The translations under genes were made by a program, and so were the position numbers. Below are positions 8,534-15,740 of a stretch of 64,000 bases of DNA, piece after piece. The notes under the pieces were generated by a model. The model did no database searches. It was not told where the DNA came from and worked only from the letters and a program-made list of their open reading frames with translations. The stretch spans positions 1-64,000 of the forward strand of contig NZ_BBMC01000008.1 of assembly GCF_000971255.1 (NCBI RefSeq). The letters run 5' to 3'. This stretch comes from Demequina rhizosphaerae (GTDB lineage: Bacteria > Actinomycetota > Actinomycetes > Actinomycetales > Demequinaceae). Position 1 is the first letter of the stretch, and the number at the start of each line of letters is the position of its first letter.

Positions 8534-9025
8534 ATGGCAGGAGACAGCAGCTTCGACGTGGTGTCCAAGGTCGACCGCCAGGAGGTCGACAACGCCCTCA
8601 ACCAGGCCGCCAAGGAGATCGCCCAGCGCTACGACTTCAAGGGCGTCGACGCGTCGATCGAGTTCTCGGGCGAGGACATCCTCATGAAGGCGAACAGCCC
8701 CGAGCGCGTCAAGGCCGTGCTCGACGTGTTCATCGGCAAGCTCGCGAAGCGTCAGATCGAGATGAAGGCCCTCGAGTGGGGCGAGCCGGTCCAGTCCGGC
8801 AAGGAGTACCGCCTCGCGGCGAAGGTCAAGGAGGGCATCGCGCAGGACGTCGCGAAGAAGCTCACCAAGCTCGTCCGCGACGAGGGCCCGAAGTCCGTCA
8901 AGGCGCTCATCCAGGGCGACGAGCTGCGCGTCACCTCGAAGTCGCGCGACGACCTGCAGGCGACCATCGCGCTGCTCAAGGGCGCGGACGTCGACGCCGC
9001 GCTGCAGTTCGTCAACTTCCGCTAG
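8534..9025 (+). CDS. yajQ: YajQ-family nucleotide-binding protein (DUF520)
   Basis: A 163-residue cytoplasmic protein of the conserved YajQ family, two ferredoxin-like folds. Members bind nucleotides, and some bind cyclic di-GMP; the role in actinobacteria is not established. The sequence starts [20 protein letters not shown], has [12 protein letters not shown] near residue 35, KDEG-like [17 protein letters not shown] near residue 118 and ends [13 protein letters not shown], all matching the family across its full length. GAAGGAGAAGAG sits just before the ATG at 8534. It is divergent from tRNA-Tyr and convergent with the next gene. Confidence 0.93.
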   Translation: MAGDSSFDVVSKVDRQEVDNALNQAAKEIAQRYDFKGVDASIEFSGEDILMKANSPERVKAVLDVFIGKLAKRQIEMKALEWGEPVQSGKEYRLAAKVKEGIAQDVAKKLTKLVRDEGPKSVKALIQGDELRVTSKSRDDLQATIALLKGADVDAALQFVNFR

Positions 9026-9034
9026 GCGCCACCG

Positions 9035-9394
9035 CTAGGACGGATGCGAGGCGGCGGTCTGCTGGTGCACCAGCAGCCGCCACTCGCCGTCCGACCGCAC
9101 GTACGTGCTCGACACGTGGGTGACGTGCTGCATGTCCCAGCGGATCGCCCGCGCACGGTAGACCACGACCGCGACGTCCTCAGACGGCGCGAGGACTCGC
9201 ATGTCCTCCAGCGTGTGGACGTCCCACGGCTGCGTGGTCGCCATCGAGTCGATGGACTCGTCGCGCTCCAGCAGACCCACGTCGGGCAGCAGCATGACCG
9301 CATCCGGCGCGAGCACGCGCCCGAAGAACGCGCGCGGATCGCCGCCGGAGAGCTCTTCCCACGCCTGACGTTCGAGCCTCTCGACCTCGTGCAT
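9035..9394 (-). CDS. SnoaL-like/DUF4440 small protein (NTF2-like fold)
   Basis: A 119-residue protein without signal or membrane segment. It reads like the DUF4440/SnoaL-like group of NTF2-fold proteins: N-terminal helix VERLERQAWEELSGGDPRAFF, then APDAVMLLPDVG, and a C-terminal pair of strands THVSSTYVRSDGEWRLLVHQ. The fold hosts enzymes and binding proteins of many kinds, and no catalytic set is evident. It ends nine bases from the yajQ stop (convergent). The gene upstream on the same strand is a cysteine hydrolase; 93 bases separate them, so co-transcription is possible but unproven. Confidence 0.7.
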   Translation of the reverse strand: MHEVERLERQAWEELSGGDPRAFFGRVLAPDAVMLLPDVGLLERDESIDSMATTQPWDVHTLEDMRVLAPSEDVAVVVYRARAIRWDMQHVTHVSSTYVRSDGEWRLLVHQQTAASHPS

Positions 9395-9487
9395 CGCCGC
9401 ACCGCCTTCCGCCGCGGTGACGCCGGTCGCCGCCGCACCCCTCCAGCCTGCGCCGCGCGACGCGACGGCGCGAGGCGAACGCCCGTG

Positions 9488-10042
9488 TCAGGACGCGTCG
9501 AGCGCGACGCCCGCGGCGGGGACCACCTCGGCGCGCTTGCCCGGACCGCTCTGGTAGCGCCAGTAGAGGTTGGTGTGCGCGATCACCTGCTCGGGCGGCG
9601 GCGCCCCGTACGCGGTCAGGTCCGCGGTGGTGTGACCGTCCTCGACGAGCGTGACGTCGTAGCCGCGCGCGAACGCGCCGTGGATGGTGGAGCGCACGCA
9701 CGCGTCCGTCTGCGCGCCGCACACGACGAGCCTCCCCGCGCCGAACCCGGCGAGCACCCGCTCCAGCTCGGTGCCCTCGAAGGCGTCGCCGTGCTCCTTC
9801 GCGACCACCGGCTCGCCCGCGCCGGGCTCGAGGCCCTCGACCAGCCGCCAGCCGTCGCTGCTCTGCGCGCCGTCGAGCGTGTCCTGGATCCACACCACCG
9901 GCACCGCGGCGGCCCGCGCCCGCGCGACGAGCGCGGCGATGCGCGCGATCACGCCGTCCCGGTCGACCGCGCGCGCGACCACGTCGCGCTGCATGTCGAT
10001 CACCACGAGCGCCGTCGCGGCGCGGTCCTCGAGCGTCGTCAT
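9488..10042 (-). CDS. Isochorismatase-family cysteine hydrolase
   Basis: A 184-residue hydrolase of the isochorismatase-like superfamily. The catalytic triad pattern is visible: Asp in LVVIDMQRDV (near residue 18), Lys in VVAKEHGDAF and Cys in VVCGAQTDACVRSTIHGA (the second Cys, near residue 114). Members cleave amides, nicotinamide, carbamoyl sarcosine or isochorismate; the substrate here is not evident, and no nicotinamidase metal-binding motif is clear. I prefer ATG 10042 over the GTG nine bases upstream. Despite the family name it has no obvious link to the menaquinone genes further on. Confidence 0.85.
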   Translation of the reverse strand: MTTLEDRAATALVVIDMQRDVVARAVDRDGVIARIAALVARARAAAVPVVWIQDTLDGAQSSDGWRLVEGLEPGAGEPVVAKEHGDAFEGTELERVLAGFGAGRLVVCGAQTDACVRSTIHGAFARGYDVTLVEDGHTTADLTAYGAPPPEQVIAHTNLYWRYQSGPGKRAEVVPAAGVALDAS

Positions 10043-10097
10043 GGGGTCCACGCTACGGCGGCCCTCCGACAGCGGGCGCGGACCCGCCGTGTCGACG

Positions 10098-10976
10098 TCA
10101 GCGCAGGTAGCCGCGGTTGCGCGCCATGTCCTCGAGGCGCGCGATGCGCTGGTCCATGGGCGGGTGCGTCGCGAAGAGGTTGGCGAGCCCCTCGCCGCGG
10201 AACGGGTTCGCGATCATCATGTGCGACACGTTCTCGAGCTGGGGCGTGTCCTTGAGCGGCCGCGCGCGCGTGCCCTGCTCGAGCTTGCGCAGCGCCGAGG
10301 CGAGCGCGAGCGGGTCGCCGGTGAGCGACGCGCCGTCCTCGTCCGCGTCGTACTCGCGGGTGCGCGAGATCGCGAGTCGGATGAGCGACGCGGCGAGCGG
10401 CGCGAGGATGAGCATCGCGAGCAGGCCGATCGCGCCGAGCGGGTTCTCGCGGTTCGACTGGCCGCCGCCGAAGAAGAAGAGCATCTGCGCGACCGCGGTG
10501 ATCATGCCCGCGAACGCGGCGGCCACCGAGCCGATGAGGATGTCGCGGTTGTAGACGTGCATGAGCTCGTGCCCGAGCACGCCGCGCAGCTCGCGCTCGT
10601 CGAGCAGCTCGAGGATGCCCTCGGTGCAGCACACGGCGGAGTTCTGCGGGTTGCGGCCGGTGGCGAACGCGTTGGGCGCCGCGGTGGGCGACACGTAGAG
10701 CTGCGGCATCGGCTGGTTCGCCTCGCGGCTGAGGTCGCGCACGATGCGGTACATGGCCGGCTGCTCGACCTCGGTGACCGGACGCGCGTGCATCGCGCGG
10801 ATCGCCAGCGTGGCGGAGTTCCAGTAGCCGAACGCGGTGCCCGCGACGGAGAGGAGCGCGAACAGCCACAGGTACTGGCCGCCGCCGATGAACGTGCCGA
10901 GCGTGAGCATCACCGCCCACAGCAGCACGAACAGACCGGTGGTCTTGAGCCCGTTGAAGTACTTCCTGCCGCCCAC
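10098..10976 (-). CDS. htpX: Membrane zinc metalloprotease HtpX
   Basis: A 292-residue M48B-family protease that degrades misfolded membrane proteins. Two N-terminal membrane segments (about 12-50) precede the active site HELMH (near residue 135, in LRGVLGHELMHVYNRD). Two further membrane segments follow (about 145-205), then the third zinc ligand region SRTREYDADEDGASLTGDP. Length matches HtpX (about 285-295). The GTG at 10976 has GGAGG four bases upstream; the longer open frame reading into fprA is not coding. Between it and the upstream fprA lies a 100-bp palindromic repeat element. Confidence 0.94.
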   Translation of the reverse strand: MGGRKYFNGLKTTGLFVLLWAVMLTLGTFIGGGQYLWLFALLSVAGTAFGYWNSATLAIRAMHARPVTEVEQPAMYRIVRDLSREANQPMPQLYVSPTAAPNAFATGRNPQNSAVCCTEGILELLDERELRGVLGHELMHVYNRDILIGSVAAAFAGMITAVAQMLFFFGGGQSNRENPLGAIGLLAMLILAPLAASLIRLAISRTREYDADEDGASLTGDPLALASALRKLEQGTRARPLKDTPQLENVSHMMIANPFRGEGLANLFATHPPMDQRIARLEDMARNRGYLR

Positions 10977-11096
10977 GTGTCCTCCGTTTTCCCTCGGACG
11001 GAGAACGCGCGTCAGCCTGTGCCGGTTCCCCCCGGGAGGAATCGTGCCATGGCTCCGCGGCACCGGGTGCCACCGCGCGGACGGGAGACGCCCGCG

Positions 11097-11196
11097 GACT
11101 CCCGATGACGGATGTGCCGCCTGAGACGGAACGGGGCCGATGCGACGGTCACGTCCGTCGCATCGGCCCCATGGTCCACCTCTGTCATCGGGAGTC
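11097..11196. repeat. Intergenic palindromic element, copy 1
   Basis: The ends read GACTCCCGATGACGGATGTG and, in inverse, CTCTGTCATCGGGAGTC, forming the same terminal inverted repeat as copies at 51928, 54606 and 62074. Inside is a perfect 16-bp hairpin (11133-11148 with 11155-11170, 6-base loop). It begins 11 bases past the fprA stop and about 120 bases before htpX, so here it could end the fprA transcript. Relative to the other copies, the A-T pair at arm position 8 is replaced by G-C on both arms. Confidence 0.85.
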
Positions 11197-11206
11197 GCGC
11201 GGCACC

Positions 11207-12601
11207 TCAGGGCGAGACGTTGTGCGCGATGCGGCTGAGCGCGATCTCGGTCATCTGCTCGCGCGGCACGACCTTGATGCGCTCGCGGCCGTGCGGCTCG
11301 CCGATCGCGCGCTCGTGCGCGTCGAGGATCTCCCAGTCCTCCCACTGGATCACCGGGACGCCGCGCGACTTCAGCAGGCGCAGCACGTTGTCCGGGCTCA
11401 GCCCCGCGGGGGTCGCCTTGCTCTCGGCGTACAGCGATGCCGAGTCCTCGACGAGGTTCGCGATGGTCTCGGACGCGTCGGACTTCGTGTGGCCGATGAG
11501 TCCCACCGGCCCACGCTTGATCCAGCCCGTCGTGTAGAAGCCGGGGACCTGCGCGCCCGACTCGTCGACCACGCGGCCGCCCTCGTTGCGGATCACGCCC
11601 TTGTCGCGGTTGAACGGGACGCCCTCGATCTCGGTGCCCCAGTAGCCGACGGCGCGGTACACGGCCTGCGCGGGGTAGTCGATGAACTCGCCGGTGCCCT
11701 TGACCGAGCCGTCGCCCTGCAGCGCGGTGCGCTCCACGCGCACGCCGACGACCTTGCCGTCCTCGCCCAGCACCTCGTGGGGCGACTGCAGGAAGTGCAG
11801 GTGGATGCGGCGCGAGGCGGTGCCGGGCTCCTTGAGCGCGTAGTCGGTCAGGGTCTTGACGACCTGCTTCTGCTGCTTGTTGTTCTCGGCGATCTCCATC
11901 GAGGCCTCGTCGAACTCGTAGTCCGTCTCCGGGTACACGACGATGTCGACGTCCGGGACGTGGCCCAGCTCGCGCAGCTCGAGCGGCGAGAACTTCACCT
12001 GCGCCGGGCCGCGGCGGCCGAAGACGTGGACGTCGGTCACCGGGGAGGCCGACAGCCCCTCGACGACGTTCGCGGGGATCTCCGTCGGCATGAGGTCCTT
12101 GACGTGCTTCGCGAGGATGCGGGCCACGTCGAGAGCGACGTTGCCGACGCCGAAGATGGCGACCTCGCTCGCGTTCAGCGGCCACGTCCGCGGCACGTCC
12201 GGGTGGCCGTCGTACCAGGACACGAAGTCGGCGGCACCGAACGAGCCCTCGAGGTCGATACCAGGGATGTCGAGGTCGGCATCCTCGAAGGACCCGGTCG
12301 CGAAGATGACCGCGTCGTAGTGCTCGCGGAGCTCGTCGAGCGAGATGTCCTCGCCCACGTTCACGTTGGCGAGGAGGCGGATGTCGCCGCGGCCGATGAC
12401 GTTCGCCAGCGCGACGATGATCTGCTTGATGCGGGGGTGGTCCGGGGCCACGCCGTAGCGCACCAGGCCGAAGGGCGCGGGCAGCCGCTCGATGATGTCG
12501 ATCGACACGTTGAGGTCGGTCTTGGACAGGATGTCGGCGGCGTACGTGCCGGCGGGGCCGGCGCCGATGATGGCGACACGGAGCGGGCGCTCGGTGGTCA
12601 C
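11207..12601 (-). CDS. fprA: Ferredoxin/flavodoxin-NADP+ reductase, FprA type
   Basis: A 464-residue FAD enzyme of the adrenodoxin-reductase-like group that moves electrons between NADPH and ferredoxin. The FAD site is VAIIGAGPAGTYAADIL (residues 9-25), followed by the family signature APFGLVRYGVAPDHPRIK (about 41-58). The NADP site reads VAIFGVGNVALDVARIL (about 148-164), and the C-terminal FAD contact is GFYTTGWIKRGPVGLIGHTK. The GTG at 12601 has GAGGAG nine bases upstream. It has a recognisable promoter with an upstream site shared with the DUF4037/sir region, which suggests it supplies reductant to the nearby ferredoxin-dependent sulfite reductase; that link is inferred. Confidence 0.93.
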   Translation of the reverse strand: MTTERPLRVAIIGAGPAGTYAADILSKTDLNVSIDIIERLPAPFGLVRYGVAPDHPRIKQIIVALANVIGRGDIRLLANVNVGEDISLDELREHYDAVIFATGSFEDADLDIPGIDLEGSFGAADFVSWYDGHPDVPRTWPLNASEVAIFGVGNVALDVARILAKHVKDLMPTEIPANVVEGLSASPVTDVHVFGRRGPAQVKFSPLELRELGHVPDVDIVVYPETDYEFDEASMEIAENNKQQKQVVKTLTDYALKEPGTASRRIHLHFLQSPHEVLGEDGKVVGVRVERTALQGDGSVKGTGEFIDYPAQAVYRAVGYWGTEIEGVPFNRDKGVIRNEGGRVVDESGAQVPGFYTTGWIKRGPVGLIGHTKSDASETIANLVEDSASLYAESKATPAGLSPDNVLRLLKSRGVPVIQWEDWEILDAHERAIGEPHGRERIKVVPREQMTEIALSRIAHNVSP

Positions 12602-12684
12602 GGCGGTCTCCTCAGAGTTGCTGGGCGGGGATTCCGGGGAGGGGTGCGCTGCTCGCCACGCCCGCTCCGGGCGAACGCCACCAG

Positions 12685-12757
12685 AGTATAGACACGGCGA
12701 CCAGGCCTCTCGTCAACCCCCGCCCCCGCACACCCCAGGGGGCATCGGCGCTGGTAG
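12685..12757 (-). promoter_or_regulatory. fprA promoter with upstream bipartite site (copy A)
   Basis: On the minus strand TTGACG (12716-12711) and TATACT (12690-12685), spaced 20 bases, lie 84 bases before the fprA start. Ten bases upstream of the -35 is a site that reads, on the plus strand, CGCACACCCCAGGGGGCAT (12727-12745), five bases, then CTGGTAG (12751-12757). The same arrangement with identical spacing occurs at 15465-15495. Its place just upstream of the -35 suits an activator. Confidence 0.6.
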
Positions 12758-12802
12758 ATGCCCTCCCGGGTATGAGTCGGGCGCGCGCTCCCCCGTCGGC
12801 GC

Positions 12803-13435
12803 TCACGCGTCCTGGGCGGCCTCGGCGGCGTCGAGGTCCGCGAACCCGGCGTAGCCGGCGGTGCGCGCGACGGCCCGCTCGGTGAGGTTCCCGCCCTCGG
12901 CCGCGACGGCGTCGACGAACGCGGCGTACAGCCGCAGCGTCCGCGTCGAGTAGGTGCCGAGCTCGCCCCGGAGGTAGGTCTCGAGGGACGTCGCGTCGTC
13001 GGTGTCCTCGGCCGTGGTGAGGACGCGCATGCCCGCGCCAAGCCGCGGGTAGTGGGCGCGGAAGTCGCGCGCCCACGCGACCTGGGTGGCGACGATGCGC
13101 TCCTGCAGTGCGAGGCGCGTCGAGGACAGCGGCGGCAGGTGGGGCGCGATCTCGCGGGCGTAGCGCTCCGGCGCGGTCGACTCCATCATCCGGGCGTACT
13201 TCTCGGTCAGCAGGTTGCGCCCGGTGACGTCCGCGACGTCGAGGTCGTCCGCGTAGCTGTCGAGCAGCCGCAGGGTCCACTCGAGGAACTGGCTGAGGCG
13301 CATCGCCCGGAAGGTCGGCCAGTCGTCCTGGCAGTCGGCGCGGCCGTCGTCGCCGCGCACGTGCTGGAACTGCGCGAACTCGTGGCGCACGACCGCCTCG
13401 GCCCTCGCCGCGCGCGCCGCCTCCCCGCCGCTCAC
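12803..13435 (-). CDS. DUF4125-family protein, unknown function
   Basis: A 210-residue protein without signal peptide or membrane segment. It resembles the DUF4125 family: an N-terminal helix ending VVRHEFAQFQHVRGDDGRA, the signature CQDDWPTFRAMRLSQFLEWT, then LLTEKYARMMESTAPERYAR and a C-terminal helix. No catalytic site is known for the family. Its GTG at 13435 overlaps the stop of the TPR-DUF4037 gene (GTGA), so the two are made together. That pairing of DUF4037 and DUF4125 suggests a shared task, perhaps nucleotidyl transfer with an accessory protein. Nothing in the sequence names the substrate. Confidence 0.75.
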   Translation of the reverse strand: MSGGEAARAARAEAVVRHEFAQFQHVRGDDGRADCQDDWPTFRAMRLSQFLEWTLRLLDSYADDLDVADVTGRNLLTEKYARMMESTAPERYAREIAPHLPPLSSTRLALQERIVATQVAWARDFRAHYPRLGAGMRVLTTAEDTDDATSLETYLRGELGTYSTRTLRLYAAFVDAVAAEGGNLTERAVARTAGYAGFADLDAAEAAQDA

Positions 13436-15351
13436 AGCGCCCTCAGCCAGGGGTCGCGGATGCGTGACTGCACCTCGCCGCGGTGGTGCTCGAGGAAGTC
13501 CGCGTCGGAGCGCGACAGCCCCTGGACGCGCAGCTCGACGACGATCCGCGCGCACATCCGCTCGATCGCGGCCTCGAGCCGCGCGCGCGCCGGGTCGGCA
13601 CCGCCGCCGCCCTCGCCGAAGCCCGCGCCGCCGAGGCACGCGGCCGAGGCGAGGCGGAGGATCTCCGAGAGGTCGGCGTGGACCTCGGGCAGGCGCGAGG
13701 CGGGCCGCGCCGCGAGCGCGCGCAGCGCGGCGAAGTGCCACTTGTAGTAGGGCAGATAGCCCACGGCGGTGGGCCCGTTGAGCAGGTGCACCAGGGAGGC
13801 GGTCGCGCGCGACAGCTCCGCGACGGCGAGCCACGCCGCCTCGCCGTCGCCGCGGTCGAGCATGCGGGGCACGTTGTACTGACCCGCCTGGGCGATCATG
13901 CCGAGCCGCTGCGCGAGGCGCGCGAGGCGCACGTCGTCGGGCATGCGACGGAACCCGTTGCGGACCGCGCTGAACGCGCCGAGCGGGTCCGCGAACACGG
14001 CGCCGTTGGTCGCCGCGGCGAGGGTCGCCTCGTCGAGCAGCATCCACTCGTGCGGGCTGTCCGCGGCGGGAGGGGCGGCGCGCCCCGCGACGGACGCGAA
14101 GAACTCGCCGATCTCGAAGACCCCCACGCGCCGGCCGGGGCCCTGGGCGCGGGCGGTCTCGACGCGGGGGCCGATGCCGTGGAGGACGGCGGGCAGCGCG
14201 TCGTAGTCGGCGTGGAGCGCGGCGCCGATCGCGGCGTGGTCCGCGGCGGTGAGCCACAGGCACAGCCCGGGCCCGAAGTCGTGGTCGCGCGACGCGGCGT
14301 CGTCGAAGCCGTAGCACTCGGACCCGTGCCCGACGAGCCCGACGGCGATGCGGCCGCGATGCGCCGGGTACCGCTCAACGAGCATCGGCTTGACGTGCTC
14401 CTCCCACAGCTCGCGGGCGAGGTCCATGCCCGTGAGCCCGGGGGGCGGCTCGTCCGGGTCCTGCGGCTGCGCGGGGGACGATGCGGCGGCCGGGTCCGCG
14501 CCCGCCGTCGCCGGCGTCCCGCCCGCGGCGGGCGCGCGGCGGGCGGCGGCGAGGTTGTCGGCGGTGATCGCGTACGCGTCCGAGCCGGCGCCGTAGGAGC
14601 GCTCGACGATGGCGAGCGCCTCCGCGTAGAGCTCGACGGCCTCGGCGGCGCGGCCCGCCACGAGGCACGCCTGCGCGTGGCTCGCGAGCATCGCGGCCGC
14701 GTGCGGGTCCTCCCGGTGGCCGCCGCGACGCACGATCGCGAGCGCGGCGCCGGTGTGGTCGCGCGCCTCCTCGTCGAGCCCGAGCGCGAGGCACTCGAGG
14801 GCGAGGTTGGAGCGCGTCGCGGCGATGTCGAGGTCCGCCCCGGGGTCCACGGACGCGCCCTCGAGGATCGCGAGCGCCGCGACGAGCTCGTCGCGCGCCG
14901 CCGCGTGGTCGCCGGCCTCGGCGAGCGCGAGCGCGAGGTTGTTGCGCAGGGCGGCGAGCCGGCGGTCGCCCGCCGGGAACGCGCGGGTCGCGACGGCACG
15001 GGCGTCGCGGTAGAGCGCGAGCGCATCGTCCTGCCGACCGGCGGCACGATGCGCCGTCGCGGCGTTGATGAGCGTGGTCGCGTGCGCCTCGGACCCCGCG
15101 GCGCCGAGCCGGTCGACGAGCGCGAGCGCCTCGGACGCCTCGCGGACGGCGTCGTCGTGGAGGCCGACGGAGCGATGGTGCCCCATCGCCTCGTTGAGCA
15201 CCTGGAGCCGCGGACCCGGGTCGTCGCCGGCGGCCGCGAGCGCGTCGCGCAGGTAGCGCTCGGCCGCGTCGGGGCCAGCGCCCGACGCGTGGAGCGCGTC
15301 GAGCCCGCGCAGGAACGCGGCGGGGTCGAAGGGGGGCGCGGCCGGGTCCAT
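13432..15351 (-). CDS. TPR-repeat protein with DUF4037 nucleotidyltransferase-like domain
   Basis: A 639-residue cytoplasmic protein in two parts. Residues 1 to about 275 are tetratricopeptide repeats of the kinesin-light-chain sort (ATTLINAATAHRAAGRQDDALALYRDA; LAALRNNLALALAEAGDHAAARDEL; TRSNLALECLALGLDEEARDH; ITADNLAAARRA). After a Pro/Ala linker, residues from about 305 form a DUF4037 domain with the nucleotidyltransferase-like motif GLVGHGSECYGFDDAASRDH followed by DFGPGLCLWL. The G-S..D.D pattern resembles minimal nucleotidyltransferases such as kanamycin nucleotidyltransferase. Function is unknown; the TPR part probably recognises a partner. The ATG at 15351 is the first in-frame start after the promoter region holding site B. 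It is translationally coupled to the DUF4125 gene. Confidence 0.8.
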   Translation of the reverse strand: MDPAAPPFDPAAFLRGLDALHASGAGPDAAERYLRDALAAAGDDPGPRLQVLNEAMGHHRSVGLHDDAVREASEALALVDRLGAAGSEAHATTLINAATAHRAAGRQDDALALYRDARAVATRAFPAGDRRLAALRNNLALALAEAGDHAAARDELVAALAILEGASVDPGADLDIAATRSNLALECLALGLDEEARDHTGAALAIVRRGGHREDPHAAAMLASHAQACLVAGRAAEAVELYAEALAIVERSYGAGSDAYAITADNLAAARRAPAAGGTPATAGADPAAASSPAQPQDPDEPPPGLTGMDLARELWEEHVKPMLVERYPAHRGRIAVGLVGHGSECYGFDDAASRDHDFGPGLCLWLTAADHAAIGAALHADYDALPAVLHGIGPRVETARAQGPGRRVGVFEIGEFFASVAGRAAPPAADSPHEWMLLDEATLAAATNGAVFADPLGAFSAVRNGFRRMPDDVRLARLAQRLGMIAQAGQYNVPRMLDRGDGEAAWLAVAELSRATASLVHLLNGPTAVGYLPYYKWHFAALRALAARPASRLPEVHADLSEILRLASAACLGGAGFGEGGGGADPARARLEAAIERMCARIVVELRVQGLSRSDADFLEHHRGEVQSRIRDPWLRAL

Positions 15352-15416
15352 CGTCGCTGGTCCTCGCGTTCCGGAAGGGATCGGGCGGGGTCGCGGCGCA
15401 CCGTGCCCCGCTCGCG

Positions 15417-15495
15417 ATCGTAGGTCGCCGCGCGCCCCGCGGCCCGGGCCGAAGGCCCCGGGCGCGCACACCCCGGGGGGCATAGTGCCTGGTAG
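15417..15495. promoter_or_regulatory. Bipartite site, copy B, between the DUF4037 gene and the sir leader
   Basis: The plus strand reads CGCACACCCCGGGGGGCAT (15465-15483), five bases, then CTGGTAG (15489-15495), matching copy A before fprA at 26 of 31 positions. On the minus strand a possible -10 TACGAT (15422-15417) lies 43 bases past the site, against 37 at fprA, and 66 bases before the DUF4037 start. The core ATGCCCCC-Y-GGGGTGT is a near-palindrome. The site also stands about 75 bases before the sir leader ORF, so it may act on both directions. Confidence 0.55.
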
Positions 15496-15548
15496 GCGTC
15501 GCCCCTGACCGTCGGGCCATCGCGCCCGGAGGTCTTCCCAAGGCGCCT

Positions 15549-15565
15549 GATGATGTGTCATCATC
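15549..15565. promoter_or_regulatory. 7-3-7 palindrome before the sir leader peptide
   Basis: GATGATG (15549-15555), TGT, CATCATC (15559-15565) is a perfect inverted repeat ending six bases before the leader ATG. The right arm overlaps CATCAT (15559-15564), which is placed like a -10 element for a leaderless leader transcript. A repressor bound here would block transcription; the protein is unknown. Confidence 0.5.
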
Positions 15566-15571
15566 GCCGCC

Positions 15572-15640
15572 ATGGCGACCTCGGCGAACCAGCGTGCACT
15601 CCAGTGCCGCGTTTGCTGTGCCATGTGTCCGTCGGCCTGA
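15572..15640 (+). CDS. Cysteine-rich leader peptide of the sir-cysH operon
   Basis: A 22-codon ORF, ATG at 15572 to TGA at 15640. The second half reads CRVCCAMCPSA, so four of the last eleven residues are Cys, including a Cys-Cys pair (residues 12, 15, 16, 19; codons TGC, TGC, TGT, TGT). It lies 100 bases upstream of the sulfite reductase start. Short leaderless ORFs with clustered Cys codons act as cysteine-responsive attenuators ahead of sulfur genes in mycobacteria; by analogy, ribosome stalling at scarce Cys-tRNA would raise sir-cysH expression. No Shine-Dalgarno precedes it, which fits leaderless translation. This 389-base gap (15352-15740) otherwise holds site B, the palindrome at 15549 and the hairpin at 15674. 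Confidence 0.75.
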   Translation: MATSANQRALQCRVCCAMCPSA

Positions 15641-15673
15641 GACGCCCCGGAGAGAAGTCCCCATCCATCCCGG

Positions 15674-15693
15674 GCGCTCGGCATGACGAGCGC
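15674..15693 (+). promoter_or_regulatory. Hairpin between leader peptide and sir
   Basis: GCGCTCG (15674-15680) and CGAGCGC (15687-15693) form a perfect 7-bp stem with a 6-base loop, 34 bases past the leader stop and about 45 bases before the sir ribosome site. It is a candidate attenuator or sequestering element, though it lacks a T run and could be incidental. Confidence 0.35.
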
Positions 15694-15740
15694 AACCTCG
15701 CCACGCCGCAGCTCCCACCCCGTCCCCACCTGGAGCAGCA

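Noticed and set aside
9488..10042. Treating the isochorismatase-family protein as part of menaquinone or siderophore synthesis
   Set aside because: The family is broad, the gene is 40 kb from menF, and no dihydroxybenzoate genes are nearby.
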